Part shown: positions 27,074-34,714 of the stretch, piece after piece | Layout of the letters: every line of letters starts with the position of its first letter | Position numbering within the stretch: position 1 is the stretch's first letter | Assembly: GCF_008180725.1 (NCBI RefSeq) | Contig: NZ_VTEV01000007.1 | Location: 183,266-247,265, forward strand | Length of the DNA: 64,000 nucleotides | Source of the DNA: Sutcliffiella horikoshii | GTDB taxonomy: Bacteria > Bacillota > Bacilli > Bacillales > Bacillaceae_I | Direction of reading: 5' to 3' | Position numbers and translations under genes: made by a program | Notes under the pieces: model-generated | The model's input: the letters and a program-made list of their open reading frames with translations, nothing else | Databases searched by the model: none | What the model was told of the DNA's origin: nothing

Positions 27074-27108
27074 AAAAGAACTCATGACAACAACCATGAG
27101 TTCTTTTG
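27074..27108. terminator. Bidirectional terminator
   Basis: AAAGAACTCATG pairs with CATGAGTTCTTTT around an eight-base loop, between convergent genes. Confidence 0.85.
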
Positions 27109-27125
27109 AGCTGTATTGGAATATA

Positions 27126-27413
27126 TTAAGCTACTACTGGCTGGATTCTTGTGATTGCTTCACAGCAGATGTAATCTAAGACAACATCAGTAGTGTCAAG
27201 TAATCCTGCAACTGTTACAATACCAGTTTCTTTATCGAAACATGCAATGCGTCCTGTTACTGGAGTAGTACTGTCACCTTTTAAGAAGATGTTTACCTCT
27301 TGGCCGATAAAATTTTTAATAAACTTGCTGCAGAAACACTCTCTTGCAGTCTCCTCAACAGCTACCTTTTTCTTACTGCCACAACAACCCTTATACTCAT
27401 AATAAAAACTCAT
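27126..27413 (-). CDS. Small Cys-rich probable spore-surface protein, paralogue 2
   Basis: A 95-residue protein starting MSFYYEYKGCCGSKKK, with ECFCSKFIKNFIGQ and a C-terminal DYICCEAITRI. It aligns with the protein at 11665-11964 along its length: aromatic start, CFC, FhxxFh, xGxh, FDxxxGI, ICCxAIxxI. GGGAGG lies seven bases before ATG 27413. The family name is not known to me. The pair flanks the polysaccharide cluster on both sides, and the conserved Cys pattern suggests disulfide cross-linking in the spore coat or exosporium (inference). Confidence 0.7.
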   Translation of the reverse strand: MSFYYEYKGCCGSKKKVAVEETARECFCSKFIKNFIGQEVNIFLKGDSTTPVTGRIACFDKETGIVTVAGLLDTTDVVLDYICCEAITRIQPVVA

Positions 27414-27547
27414 TATTTTGCCTCCCTCTAAATTTTAAGTTATTAGGAATTTTTACTTCCTACATTAATGTATTCTAGTTGGTCTATTATGGGAGGGCAT
27501 TTACCTTAGTACAAGTGCCTTTTTTTCTATGAATCTAGTAGATTAGC

Positions 27548-28303
27548 CTACGGGATATGAAAATTTATTTTATTGATGGAGGCATGTGGAGGAGAATTAC
27601 TATCCAGATAAATAAATGATTCAACTATAACTTTGCCATTACTATTAGTTTCACTAAATAATATTTCAAACGCCTTTAATGTAATCCTATTAGCTATGGG
27701 TGAACGAATGGATTTCACCCAATATTCTCCGTTTTGTTGAATCCTATCCCTCCAGTCTTCCACAGCCCATACCCATTCAATATCTTCACGTCCTCTACCT
27801 GGGCCATTCAACAGCCTAGGATCTGAAATCTTTCCGGAAAATGTAACTAAACCCACAGGCTTCACTTTAATACAAACCACCACGTCCTCCAAGGGCAGAT
27901 CCCTTGTACTTACTATGGTGAAGTCTCCATAAATACTTATTATATCTTCGCCTTCAGGAGGTAAGATAATTGAGTAATTAAAGTAACTATAGATGTCTAC
28001 TTTGTCTAACTTCATTGGCATTTGAGGTTCTTGTACACTAACGGTCTGACTATTTCTTTCTTCCTCCAACTCCACCTCCAACTCCATCACTCTCTTACGC
28101 AACCTCTGTATCTCTTCTTGTAACCCCGCAATTTTCTCCCCATTCAACTCCCGTATCTTCCCCTGTAAATACTTATTCCTCACAACTTCCTTCTCCACAA
28201 GTCTCTCCAGCTCACCTATCTTATTTTTATACTGCGCAATTTCCGCTCTATAATAGATTACCTGTTGTTTTGCTCGAAACAACTCACTGTTTGGATCCAC
28301 CAT
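27548..28303 (-). CDS. Coiled-coil protein with C-terminal beta domain
   Basis: A 251-residue protein. Residues 1-85 form a charged coiled coil (YRAEIAQYKNKIGELERLV, IQRLRKRVMELEVELEEE). The rest (about 95-250) is rich in beta-type sequence, with DWRDRIQQNGEYWVKSIRSP and VIVESFIYLDSN. The start GTG/ATG at 28303 (MVDPNSELFRAKQQV) follows AGGAGTG. I do not recognise a named family. Neighbours suggest a spore-surface role: the next gene upstream has a sigma-K-like promoter. Confidence 0.6.
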   Translation of the reverse strand: MVDPNSELFRAKQQVIYYRAEIAQYKNKIGELERLVEKEVVRNKYLQGKIRELNGEKIAGLQEEIQRLRKRVMELEVELEEERNSQTVSVQEPQMPMKLDKVDIYSYFNYSIILPPEGEDIISIYGDFTIVSTRDLPLEDVVVCIKVKPVGLVTFSGKISDPRLLNGPGRGREDIEWVWAVEDWRDRIQQNGEYWVKSIRSPIANRITLKAFEILFSETNSNGKVIVESFIYLDSNSPPHASINKINFHIP

Positions 28304-28370
28304 TCAACACTCCTCACAAGTATGTTTACACCATCCTATGAACCGGACAATCTTCCTTATGAACACAATA

Positions 28371-28420
28371 GAAACAGCCAAAGAGCATCGGATGGTGTTC
28401 CGATCCTTTTGGCTGTTCTA
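28371..28420 (-). terminator. Terminator of the VYDWV gene
   Basis: Minus strand: GAACAGCCAAAAGGATCGG pairs with CCGATGCTCTTTGGCTGTTTC (two mismatches), followed by TATTGTGTT. Confidence 0.6.
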
Positions 28421-28446
28421 GAAAGTGTTTTATTTGTATGTGGAAG

Positions 28447-29187
28447 TTATCTTGGGCGTCTATGTGCTGGGAAGATTTCTGGGCACTGTTCTGGAAATTG
28501 TTTTGGAGGGCAGATTAGGCCTTCGATAATTTCCTCACGTGGGCGGCAGATTCTTGCTTCCACTTCTAATTTAACGTCTGCTTCCATTTGGATGTCTAAG
28601 CAAAGTGCAAGTGTTACGTCTAGTTGTGAGAATTCGTCTGTTGCGATTAGGTTGGAATCGCACTCAAAGTATGTTACATGGCAGTCTAGCTCTGTGCCTT
28701 CTGGAGCACATAGCAGGAATGTTTGAACTGTCGCGAAAGGTAGTGCTTTGGAGCAGCATCTTACGCGGCCTTGAGCGTCTACTAGTTGAACTGTAACAAA
28801 ACCTTTGATTAGAACTTTAACGCGTTGTAATTCGATTTCTGTGCCGTCTGGTAGTTCTACGTCAACTGTTTGACGTCCACCTGGTTGCTCGATTTCTTTG
28901 CAGATAAAGCCTTTGTGATGGCGGTGGTGGTGTGCTGCCATTACATCAATTTTACGACCGTGGTCGTCGGATAGGTAACATTCTACTGCTAAGGGACCAA
29001 TTTTTGGATCTATTTCACATAAAAGGTCTGCAATGTTTGCATCCTCATCGTGTTCCCAATCGCATGCAAAGATTCCTTCTAAATCAGAGTTACATATACT
29101 TTTAGGGGAAACCTGCACTTGACGAGTTACCCAGTCGTAAACTTTACGAGCCTTAATGCAGACTCTTTCAGTTTCTTTATGACTCAC
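28447..29187 (-). CDS. Probable spore-surface protein with VYDWV motif
   Basis: A 246-residue protein with N-terminal ERVCIKARKVYDWVTRQV, a His-rich AAHHHRHHKGF segment near residue 85, and about a dozen Cys residues scattered through beta-rich sequence (RVRCCSKALPF, FLLCAPEGTELDC). The C-terminus is Pro/Cys-rich. I recall the KVYDWV element from Bacillus spore proteins but cannot give a name. It has a good sigma-K-like promoter (29238-29264, minus), so expression in the late mother cell and assembly into the coat or exosporium are likely. ATG 29187 follows AGGAGG. Confidence 0.6.
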   Translation of the reverse strand: MSHKETERVCIKARKVYDWVTRQVQVSPKSICNSDLEGIFACDWEHDEDANIADLLCEIDPKIGPLAVECYLSDDHGRKIDVMAAHHHRHHKGFICKEIEQPGGRQTVDVELPDGTEIELQRVKVLIKGFVTVQLVDAQGRVRCCSKALPFATVQTFLLCAPEGTELDCHVTYFECDSNLIATDEFSQLDVTLALCLDIQMEADVKLEVEARICRPREEIIEGLICPPKQFPEQCPEIFPAHRRPR

Positions 29188-29237
29188 TAAAAACTCCTCC
29201 TATTCATTTAATACCCATTTGGGTTACGGGACTACTG

Positions 29238-29267
29238 TATAGTATGAATTTGGTGGGTAAGTGTGCC
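29238..29267 (-). promoter_or_regulatory. Sigma-K-like promoter of the VYDWV gene
   Basis: On the minus strand: AC (29264-29263), 16-base spacer, CATACTATA (29246-29238), an exact fit to AC-N16-CATANNNTA. It lies about 50 bases upstream of the start codon at 29187. Confidence 0.65.
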
Positions 29268-29364
29268 GAGACAATAACCCAAATTTTATTTTTGCATCAG
29301 ATAGTCATATTTCCCAGGCTAATGGAATTACTTTTAAAAGGGAGAGTTTTTGGGAGGGATAAGC

Positions 29365-30186
29365 ATGGAAAGCTTTAAGAACGACGATAAAATTATCTTA
29401 CAGCAGAAAATCATTCATTTAGGTGCAGAAGTAAAGCGCCTTACTGCATATGTAGAAAGGCTTAATAGTAAGTCTCTCTTGAAAAATATAGAAAAGCAAA
29501 AAAGCGAATATGAAGAAAATATCCTACAGTTAAAGGAAAAACTCGCCAAATTGGAGGAAGAAGAAATAGAAAAAGTTACGAAGCTACAGAAGGAAATAGT
29601 ACAATATAAAGGTGAGCTTGTTAAACAAAAGGAGGATCACCAAGGAAAATTGATGACCATCAGCAATGAGGTCTCTCAATTAAAGCAACAGTGTGAAGTA
29701 GAACGTACAGCACACTTAAAAGCAATTGAGGAAAAGGAGTCGCTTACTGAAGAGCTTGATGACTTAAAGAGGAAGCTGGAGAAACAAACCACGATTAATA
29801 TGGATCTTGAAAAAGAATACGAAATGGTAAAGGAAACCGTCAAAAGTCTGCTCGTCAAGATTGAGAGCTCCAATCAGGCACACGAGGGCTATGAAAAGAT
29901 TGCTGATATCAATGATCAGTTAGAAGCGGAAAATCAATCCTACCGCAAAATGGTGGAAGAGTTAGAGGAGGAAGTCAAAACGCTCCATGATGAGAACTCT
30001 CTTTTAACAGATGACTTGAAAAAACTTAATGAGTGTGTAAAAGAGTTGGAGAAGAAAGGGGATCAGGTAATTCACGAATCCACGAAGGTTTCCAGTCTAG
30101 AAAAGAAGAAACCAGCGCAACAAACTCCTGGGAATGATCCGCGAATTCAATCTTGGTTCTATAATAATGTGAAAAAAAACACATAA
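29365..30186 (+). CDS. Long coiled-coil protein
   Basis: A 273-residue, highly charged protein that is coiled coil over almost its whole length (LQQKIIHLGAEVKRLTAYVE through LKKLNECVKELEKKG), ending in a short tail NDPRIQSWFYNNVKKNT. ATG 29365 follows GGGAGG; an earlier TTG at 29350 is less well placed. There is no membrane segment. The family is not recognised. Its place between two probable spore-surface genes suggests a structural coat or exosporium component, by context only. Confidence 0.6.
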   Translation: MESFKNDDKIILQQKIIHLGAEVKRLTAYVERLNSKSLLKNIEKQKSEYEENILQLKEKLAKLEEEEIEKVTKLQKEIVQYKGELVKQKEDHQGKLMTISNEVSQLKQQCEVERTAHLKAIEEKESLTEELDDLKRKLEKQTTINMDLEKEYEMVKETVKSLLVKIESSNQAHEGYEKIADINDQLEAENQSYRKMVEELEEEVKTLHDENSLLTDDLKKLNECVKELEKKGDQVIHESTKVSSLEKKKPAQQTPGNDPRIQSWFYNNVKKNT

Positions 30187-30215
30187 GCCTATACGAGTGA
30201 TGATAGATGCGGAAA

Positions 30216-30242
30216 ACCTTTTTGTCGAAAACGCATAAGATA
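30216..30242 (+). promoter_or_regulatory. Sigma-K-like promoter of the 50-residue protein gene
   Basis: AC (30216-30217), 16-base spacer, CATAAGATA (30234-30242), fitting AC-N16-CATANNNTA. A palindrome ATAAGATA...TATCTTAT overlaps the -10. Confidence 0.55.
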
Positions 30243-30278
30243 AAGTATCTTATACTACGAACAAAATGGAGGTTGCAT

Positions 30279-30431
30279 ATGAACTACTATCATTATTCAG
30301 GCCAACCAAAACCTACATCTGGTCAGATGAAAGTGATTTCTTCAAGTAATAATTCCTCGTCATCAAACAAGAAAAAGAAATCCTCCGGTTGTGGCTGCGG
30401 TAAAAAAGCAAAAGTTATCCAAGAAGATTAA
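30279..30431 (+). CDS. Small Ser/Lys/Cys protein, probably sporulation
   Basis: A 50-residue protein MNYYHYSGQPKPTSG..., with a Ser/Asn run, then KKKKSSGCGCGKKAK. ATG 30279 follows GGAGG by six bases; a longer frame from 30207 has no ribosome site. The sigma-K-like promoter upstream and the Tyr/Lys/Cys composition fit a late spore-coat peptide suited to cross-linking. No family name can be given. Terminator at 30444-30491. Confidence 0.6.
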   Translation: MNYYHYSGQPKPTSGQMKVISSSNNSSSSNKKKKSSGCGCGKKAKVIQED

Positions 30432-30443
30432 CTTCATACTACT

Positions 30444-30491
30444 AATTCCCTTTTTCATACATATCATCAATATGAAAGGGGGAATTTTTTT
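30444..30491 (+). terminator. Terminator upstream of yjcA
   Basis: AATTCCCTTTTTCATA pairs with TATGAAAGGGGGAATT (one G-T pair), then TTTTTT. The T run ends at the proposed yjcA start codon. Confidence 0.8.
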
Positions 30492-30843
30492 GCTTGAAAG
30501 CTGGTTTTGGTTTCTTTTACTTGGACTTGCCAGTTTCAGAATGACAAGGCTCCTTGTACTGGATAAGATTGCAGGTTTTATCCGAAAACCTTTTATGGAA
30601 GAAATCGAGGAGAAGAATGATAAAGGAGAATTAGAGGAATATATCATCCTTAAAGGAAAAGGGCTAAGACGCTGGATGGGAGAGCTGCTAAGCTGTTACT
30701 GGTGTACCGGTGTTTGGGTTACAACGGGTTTATTTCTTTTGGTCACGTTTTATCCTTTCCTAGGGGAGCCTGTCCTGATTATTTTTGGTGCAGCTGGTGT
30801 GGCAGGGATTCTAGAAAGTATGGTGGCAAGAATTATTGATTAA
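30490..30843 (+). CDS. yjcA: Sporulation protein YjcA (DUF1360)
   Basis: A 117-residue membrane protein of the DUF1360/YjcA family: LESWFWFLLLGLASFRMTRLL at the start, LSCYWCTGVW in the middle, and C-terminal hydrophobic segments. I choose TTG 30490 because GGGGGAA lies seven bases upstream and the family starts here; upstream ATG 30472 lacks a site. YjcA is expressed during sporulation in B. subtilis and marks the right border of the coat-gene block there, which matches this layout (fabI ... yjcA ... spoVIF). Confidence 0.8.
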   Translation: MLESWFWFLLLGLASFRMTRLLVLDKIAGFIRKPFMEEIEEKNDKGELEEYIILKGKGLRRWMGELLSCYWCTGVWVTTGLFLLVTFYPFLGEPVLIIFGAAGVAGILESMVARIID

Positions 30844-30847
30844 ATGT

Positions 30848-30872
30848 GGCTCTCCTTATGGGAGGGCCTTTT
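30848..30872 (+). terminator. Terminator of yjcA
   Basis: GGCTCTCC / GGGAGGGCC stem (one mismatch) with TTAT loop, then TTTT. Confidence 0.7.
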
Positions 30873-30954
30873 AAAGTGAAGTTTTCTATACATAATTTCG
30901 AAGACAGATATAAATATTAAGAGATAGAGTATGGATGCAGAATGAGGTGTAGAA

Positions 30955-31407
30955 ATGAAAACGATGGCGATTGTGATTTTAGTGAGTATGTCAGTTGGAC
31001 TGTTGGGTGCCTGCGGGCAAGGTGAGGTCAAAGAAAGAATCGAGGACACTGTCATGAGGACTTCTAACGAACAAAAGGAGAAATCAGACAAGGAACAACG
31101 GGCAGAAGAGATTGCCAAGGATTTTAAAGAAGTTAAAGGTGCTGTAGCTTACGACACGGAAGATGAGTTGGTGGTTGCTTTCCATGTGACACAGTACCAG
31201 AAATTTTTCACGGAAAAGATTGAGAAGAAAGTGAAAAAGGCATTGGAAAAAGAATTTCCTGATGAAAATGTGGTCGTATCCCATGATTTAAAGATCCGCC
31301 TTGAAATTGAAAGGCTTAGAAGAGATGTCGAGCAGAAGCAGATCTCAGAAAAGGAACTGGAGAAGCGCATCGAAAAAATGAAGACTTTACGTGAAGAAAA
31401 AGCATAG
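30955..31407 (+). CDS. YhcN/YlaJ-type sporulation lipoprotein
   Basis: A 150-residue lipoprotein: hydrophobic signal and lipobox LLGACG (Cys20), then a charged region with the YhcN/YlaJ-like beta-alpha domain (VAYDTEDELVVAFHVTQ, VVVSHDLKIRLEIERLRRDV). Such proteins are found in the inner spore membrane and are linked to germination. It is the first gene of a spoVA-type operon, 13 bases before spoVAC, as in the spoVA2mob operons that raise spore heat resistance. ATG 30955 follows GAGGTG. Confidence 0.82.
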   Translation: MKTMAIVILVSMSVGLLGACGQGEVKERIEDTVMRTSNEQKEKSDKEQRAEEIAKDFKEVKGAVAYDTEDELVVAFHVTQYQKFFTEKIEKKVKKALEKEFPDENVVVSHDLKIRLEIERLRRDVEQKQISEKELEKRIEKMKTLREEKA

Positions 31408-31420
31408 GAGGTGTCGTTAA

Positions 31421-31897
31421 ATGAGTAATAAAGATAAGCAACTCACACCGGAACAAAAGACCTATCAAAAATTCGAACAAACCCTGGAGTTAAAGCGTCC
31501 GGTATGGAAGAACTGTATCATCGCTTTTTTAGTGGGTGGCCTCTTTTGTATTGTTGGACAGGCCATTCAATTGATGTACATATACTTTTTTAATTTTACA
31601 GAAGTAACCGCAGGGAACCCGACCGTTGCGACGATGATATTTATTGCGATGTTGCTCACAGGGTTTGGTGTATATGACCGTATTGCGCAATTTGCAGGGG
31701 CGGGAAGCGCGGTTCCTGTAACAGGATTCGGGAATGCCGTAATTTCGGCATGCATTGAACATAAGACGGAGGGATACGTGCTTGGAGTGGGATCTAATAT
31801 GTTTAAACTTGCAGGATCCGTTATTTTATTCGGCGTATTCTCGGCCTTTGTAGTGGCGTTAGTGAAGACAATTGTGGTCTCGTTAGGAGGATTTTAA
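31421..31897 (+). CDS. spoVAC: Stage V sporulation protein AC
   Basis: SpoVAC-type membrane protein of 158 residues, part of the channel that moves calcium-dipicolinate into the forespore and out at germination. Motifs: a charged N-terminus, RPVWKNCIIAFLVGGLFCIVGQ, then GFGVYDRIAQFAGAGSAVPVTGFGNAV, and the last helix FKLAGSVILFGVFSAFV. It overlaps spoVAD by one base (TAATG). In this operon the SpoVA proteins are of the AC-AD-AEb kind. Confidence 0.92.
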   Translation: MSNKDKQLTPEQKTYQKFEQTLELKRPVWKNCIIAFLVGGLFCIVGQAIQLMYIYFFNFTEVTAGNPTVATMIFIAMLLTGFGVYDRIAQFAGAGSAVPVTGFGNAVISACIEHKTEGYVLGVGSNMFKLAGSVILFGVFSAFVVALVKTIVVSLGGF

Positions 31898-32916
31898 TGC
31901 TACAGGGAAAACAATCATGGATTTTTGCGAATAAGCCTGTCATCACCTCCAGTGCTGCCATTGGCGGCCCCTTTGAAGCGAATGGTTTGCTTGCTAATGA
32001 TTTTGATTTGCTGCATAAAGACTTATGGCTAGAACAGGATAGCTATGAAAAAGCACACCGGGTTTTGCTCGAGGAAGCATGTGAGACTGCCCTTAAGAAG
32101 GCAGGTTTGGAACTGTCCGATGTTCAATTTTTGCTTGCAGGGGATTTAATTAATCAGATGACCCCTTCCAATTTTGCGGCTGAGGCTTTGGAAGTACCGT
32201 ATCTTGGAGTGTTCGGAGCGTGCTCTACATCGATGGAAGGGTTGGCGTTAGCTGGCTTCTTGGTGAACTATGGTGGAGCCAAGTACTGTTTAACTGGTGC
32301 TTCCAGCCATAATGCGGCTGTGGAGAAGCAATTTCGTTATCCAACAGAATATGGTGGTCAAAAACCGCCGACAGCACAGTGGACCGTAACAGGTGCAGGG
32401 GTAGGACTTGTCAGCAATGTTGGCGTAGGGCCCCAGGTTACTTCCGCTACGATTGGCAAAGTAATTAATATGGGACTTACCGATCCGTTTAATATGGGAG
32501 GGGCAATGGCTCCTGCTGCGGTGGATACTATTGAAGCGCATTTTAAAGATACTGGGAGAGATCCATCCTATTATGATCTGATTGCAACAGGTGACCTTGG
32601 AGAGATTGGCCGGGAGGTTTCTCTTGAACTGTTAAGGGAAAGAGGGTTGCAGATAAGTGACGAGCAATATCAAGATTGTGGTTTGATGATTTATGATAAA
32701 AGCCAGCCGATACTTGCAGGTGGCAGTGGTGCAGGCTGTTCGGCTGTGGTTTTATATGGACATTTATTGAATGAAATGAAAAAGGGAACATACAAGCGAA
32801 TTTTGCTTGTGGCTACAGGTGCATTGTTATCTCCTGTTTCTTTTCAGCAAAAGGAATCGATCCCATGTATTGCTCATGCAGTGTCCATTGAGATGGGGAT
32901 GGGGGGTGTCAGCTGA
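31897..32916 (+). CDS. spoVAD: Stage V sporulation protein AD
   Basis: Soluble SpoVAD, 339 residues, with a thiolase-like (3-ketoacyl-ACP synthase III) fold that binds dipicolinic acid. Key stretches: LLAGDLINQMTPSNFAAEAL, GVFGACSTSMEGLALAG (with the thiolase-type Cys), VTGAGVGLV, NMGLTDPFNMGGAMAPAA and LAGGSGAGCSAVVLYGH. ATG 31897 shares a base with the spoVAC stop; the stop TGA overlaps the spoVAE start. Length is normal. Confidence 0.94.
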   Translation: MLQGKQSWIFANKPVITSSAAIGGPFEANGLLANDFDLLHKDLWLEQDSYEKAHRVLLEEACETALKKAGLELSDVQFLLAGDLINQMTPSNFAAEALEVPYLGVFGACSTSMEGLALAGFLVNYGGAKYCLTGASSHNAAVEKQFRYPTEYGGQKPPTAQWTVTGAGVGLVSNVGVGPQVTSATIGKVINMGLTDPFNMGGAMAPAAVDTIEAHFKDTGRDPSYYDLIATGDLGEIGREVSLELLRERGLQISDEQYQDCGLMIYDKSQPILAGGSGAGCSAVVLYGHLLNEMKKGTYKRILLVATGALLSPVSFQQKESIPCIAHAVSIEMGMGGVS

Positions 32917-33272
32917 TGTTGTTATCGTTCTTTTGGGCGTTTGTTGTGGGAGGGCTTATCTGTGTGATTGGTCAAATTATGTTTGATGTGTTTAAACTAA
33001 CTCCTGCGCATACGTTGAGTGCATTGGTGGTTGCAGGTGCTGTATTGGATGGAGTGGGGTTATATGAACCTTTGATAGCCTTTGCCGGAGCTGGTGCGAC
33101 CGTACCGATCACAAGTTTTGGAAATGCTTTGGTGCATGGTGCTTTAGAAGAGGCAAAAAATCACGGTCTAGTCGGTGTGTTGACAGGGATGTTTCAAGTG
33201 ACGAGCTCCGGTATTTCTGCAGCCATTGTGTTCGGTTTCATTGGTGCACTGTTATTTAAACCGAAAGGGTAA
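32916..33272 (+). CDS. spoVAE: Stage V sporulation protein AE (AEb)
   Basis: SpoVAEb-type membrane protein of 118 residues with four hydrophobic segments, similar in pattern to SpoVAC (VVGGLICVIGQIMFD; YEPLIAFAGAGATVPITSFGNAL). Starts at ATG 32916, which overlaps the spoVAD stop (TGATG). It completes the AC-AD-AE core and is followed 16 bases later by a DUF1657 gene, the order seen in spoVA2mob operons. Confidence 0.92.
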   Translation: MLLSFFWAFVVGGLICVIGQIMFDVFKLTPAHTLSALVVAGAVLDGVGLYEPLIAFAGAGATVPITSFGNALVHGALEEAKNHGLVGVLTGMFQVTSSGISAAIVFGFIGALLFKPKG

Positions 33273-33288
33273 GGAGGGATTGTTTGCG

Positions 33289-33465
33289 GTGGATGAAAAA
33301 ATGATGCTTTCCTATAACCGGGCAAGCTTGAAGATGATACGAAACAATCTTCACGTCTATGCGATGGAAGCAAGTGATCCAGTCGCTCAAAACACCTATC
33401 ACGAATCGATGATGAAAATCGACAACCTTCTTGCTAACATTGACTTGAAACTTAAGGAAATATAA
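33289..33465 (+). CDS. DUF1657 protein
   Basis: A 58-residue soluble helical protein, MDEKMMLSYNRASLKMIRNNL..., of the DUF1657 type (four-helix-like, with ASDPVAQNTYHESM and LLANIDLKLKEI). The start GTG 33289 is 11 bases after AAGGAGG; an earlier TTG is also possible. DUF1657 genes accompany spoVA operons of the 2mob type, and the same domain seems to be attached to the next protein. Function unknown; presumably forespore-expressed. Confidence 0.75.
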   Translation: MDEKMMLSYNRASLKMIRNNLHVYAMEASDPVAQNTYHESMMKIDNLLANIDLKLKEI

Positions 33466-33499
33466 TCTATTCAGAGTTAAGAGTGAGGAGGTGTGTGTG

Positions 33500-34360
33500 G
33501 TGCCGCAGTGGATAGAGATTGTTGTAAGATCTTTTGCTATTATTATTGGTCTGTTTTTGATTACGAAGCTTTTGGGGAAGAAGCAGCTGTCAAAGCTGTC
33601 TTTTTTTGAGTATATTGTTGGGATTACGGTGGGAGATATTGCGGGGACATTGTCGATGGATAGGGATCTGAATTTAACGAACGGTGTGACAAGCATATTG
33701 GTTTGGTCCCTTTTCCCACTAGTCACCTCACAAATCTCTCTTCGGAATAAAAAGTTTCGAGATTTTGTGGAAGGAAATGCAACGGTGTTTGTTCGGGATG
33801 GCAAGATCCTAGAGCATAATTTGAAGAAAGAAAAGTACACGATTGATGAGTTTCTCGAGCAGTTGCGTAAGAAAGATATTTTTTGTGTGGATGACATCGA
33901 ATTTGCGACACTTGAGTCAAATGGTGATTTAAGTGTGCTTTTGAAAAAAGAAAAGCAACCTGCTACTTACGGAGATCTCCATGCTGACGCTCCAGAGCAG
34001 ATAGAGCCTCAAACGGTGATTATGGACGGGGAAATCTTAGATGAACCTCTTGCTCAAATTGGATTAAACCGGGCTTGGTTGGATGCAGAGCTGGAGAAAC
34101 GGAATGTCCTTTTAGATAATGTGTTTCTCGCTCAAGTGAATGCTTGGGGAGAAATGTGCGTAGATTTATATAATGATCATATAAAAGCAGCGCCGTTAAA
34201 AGAAAGGGTGCTGACAATTGTGACGCTTGAAAAATGTATTTCTGACCTTTCGTTTCTAAGTGTCACTGCTAATTCAGTTGAAAACCGCGCATTTTATCAA
34301 AGTGCCATGACGAGTCTGGAAGAGCTTAGCCGCAAGCTGCGCCCATTATTAAAGGGTTAA
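33500..34360 (+). CDS. DUF421 (YetF-like) membrane protein with DUF1657 tail
   Basis: A 286-residue protein with three N-terminal hydrophobic segments (VRSFAIIIGLFLITKLLGKK; EYIVGITVGDIAGTL), the YetF/DUF421 domain (residues about 10-215, ending LDAELEKRNV), and a C-terminal helical domain (about 225-286, ERVLTIVTLEKCISDL... ENRAFYQSAMTSLEEL) like DUF1657. This combination is known from the last gene of spoVA2mob operons. GTG 33500 or 33497 follows AGGAGG. A related DUF421 protein is encoded at 40245. Confidence 0.8.
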   Translation: MPQWIEIVVRSFAIIIGLFLITKLLGKKQLSKLSFFEYIVGITVGDIAGTLSMDRDLNLTNGVTSILVWSLFPLVTSQISLRNKKFRDFVEGNATVFVRDGKILEHNLKKEKYTIDEFLEQLRKKDIFCVDDIEFATLESNGDLSVLLKKEKQPATYGDLHADAPEQIEPQTVIMDGEILDEPLAQIGLNRAWLDAELEKRNVLLDNVFLAQVNAWGEMCVDLYNDHIKAAPLKERVLTIVTLEKCISDLSFLSVTANSVENRAFYQSAMTSLEELSRKLRPLLKG

Positions 34361-34407
34361 GCTACCGGCTCTTTTTTTGTTCATATAATAGTTTGAGGTG
34401 AAGTGTC

Positions 34408-34647
34408 ATGAGTGAATTTGATTTTGGAGATGAACATTTAAAGTTTCTTTTTGAACGGTGGAAGGTTGATGAAGGAATTACTGAGGCTGGCAAACAGGCG
34501 AAAATAAATATTAGTACTGCAGATGAAGGATTCATGTATGTTCAGCAGCTAGAAGCCAAGATGAACAAATACATTGGAAATTTGGAGCGGTGGATGGAAG
34601 GAAAAGCAAGTACTGTTGATGTGGATTTTGAGGATGAAGAAGAGTGA
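34408..34647 (+). CDS. Small acidic protein, unknown
   Basis: A 79-residue soluble protein, MSEFDFGDEHLKFLFERW..., with an acidic tail (DVDFEDEEE). ATG 34408 follows GAGGTG. It is predicted to be helical and has no motif known to me. It lies 47 bases after the DUF421 gene and before a strong terminator, so it may be the last gene of the spoVA transcript. Confidence 0.6.
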   Translation: MSEFDFGDEHLKFLFERWKVDEGITEAGKQAKINISTADEGFMYVQQLEAKMNKYIGNLERWMEGKASTVDVDFEDEEE

Positions 34648-34659
34648 ATCTTAATTTTG

Positions 34660-34697
34660 CGAAGGGGGAGAGAGTCAAAGGCCCCCTTCGTTTTTGG
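34660..34697 (+). terminator. Terminator of the spoVA operon region
   Basis: CGAAGGGGG (34660-34668) pairs with CCCCCTTCG (34682-34690), then TTTTTGG. Confidence 0.85.
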
Positions 34698-34714
34698 TTT
34701 TTTTGGGGAAAGTT

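Noticed and set aside
30391..30489. Longer N-terminus for yjcA starting at 30391
   Set aside because: It overlaps the preceding small gene and its terminator, and the family starts at the TTG with the good ribosome site.
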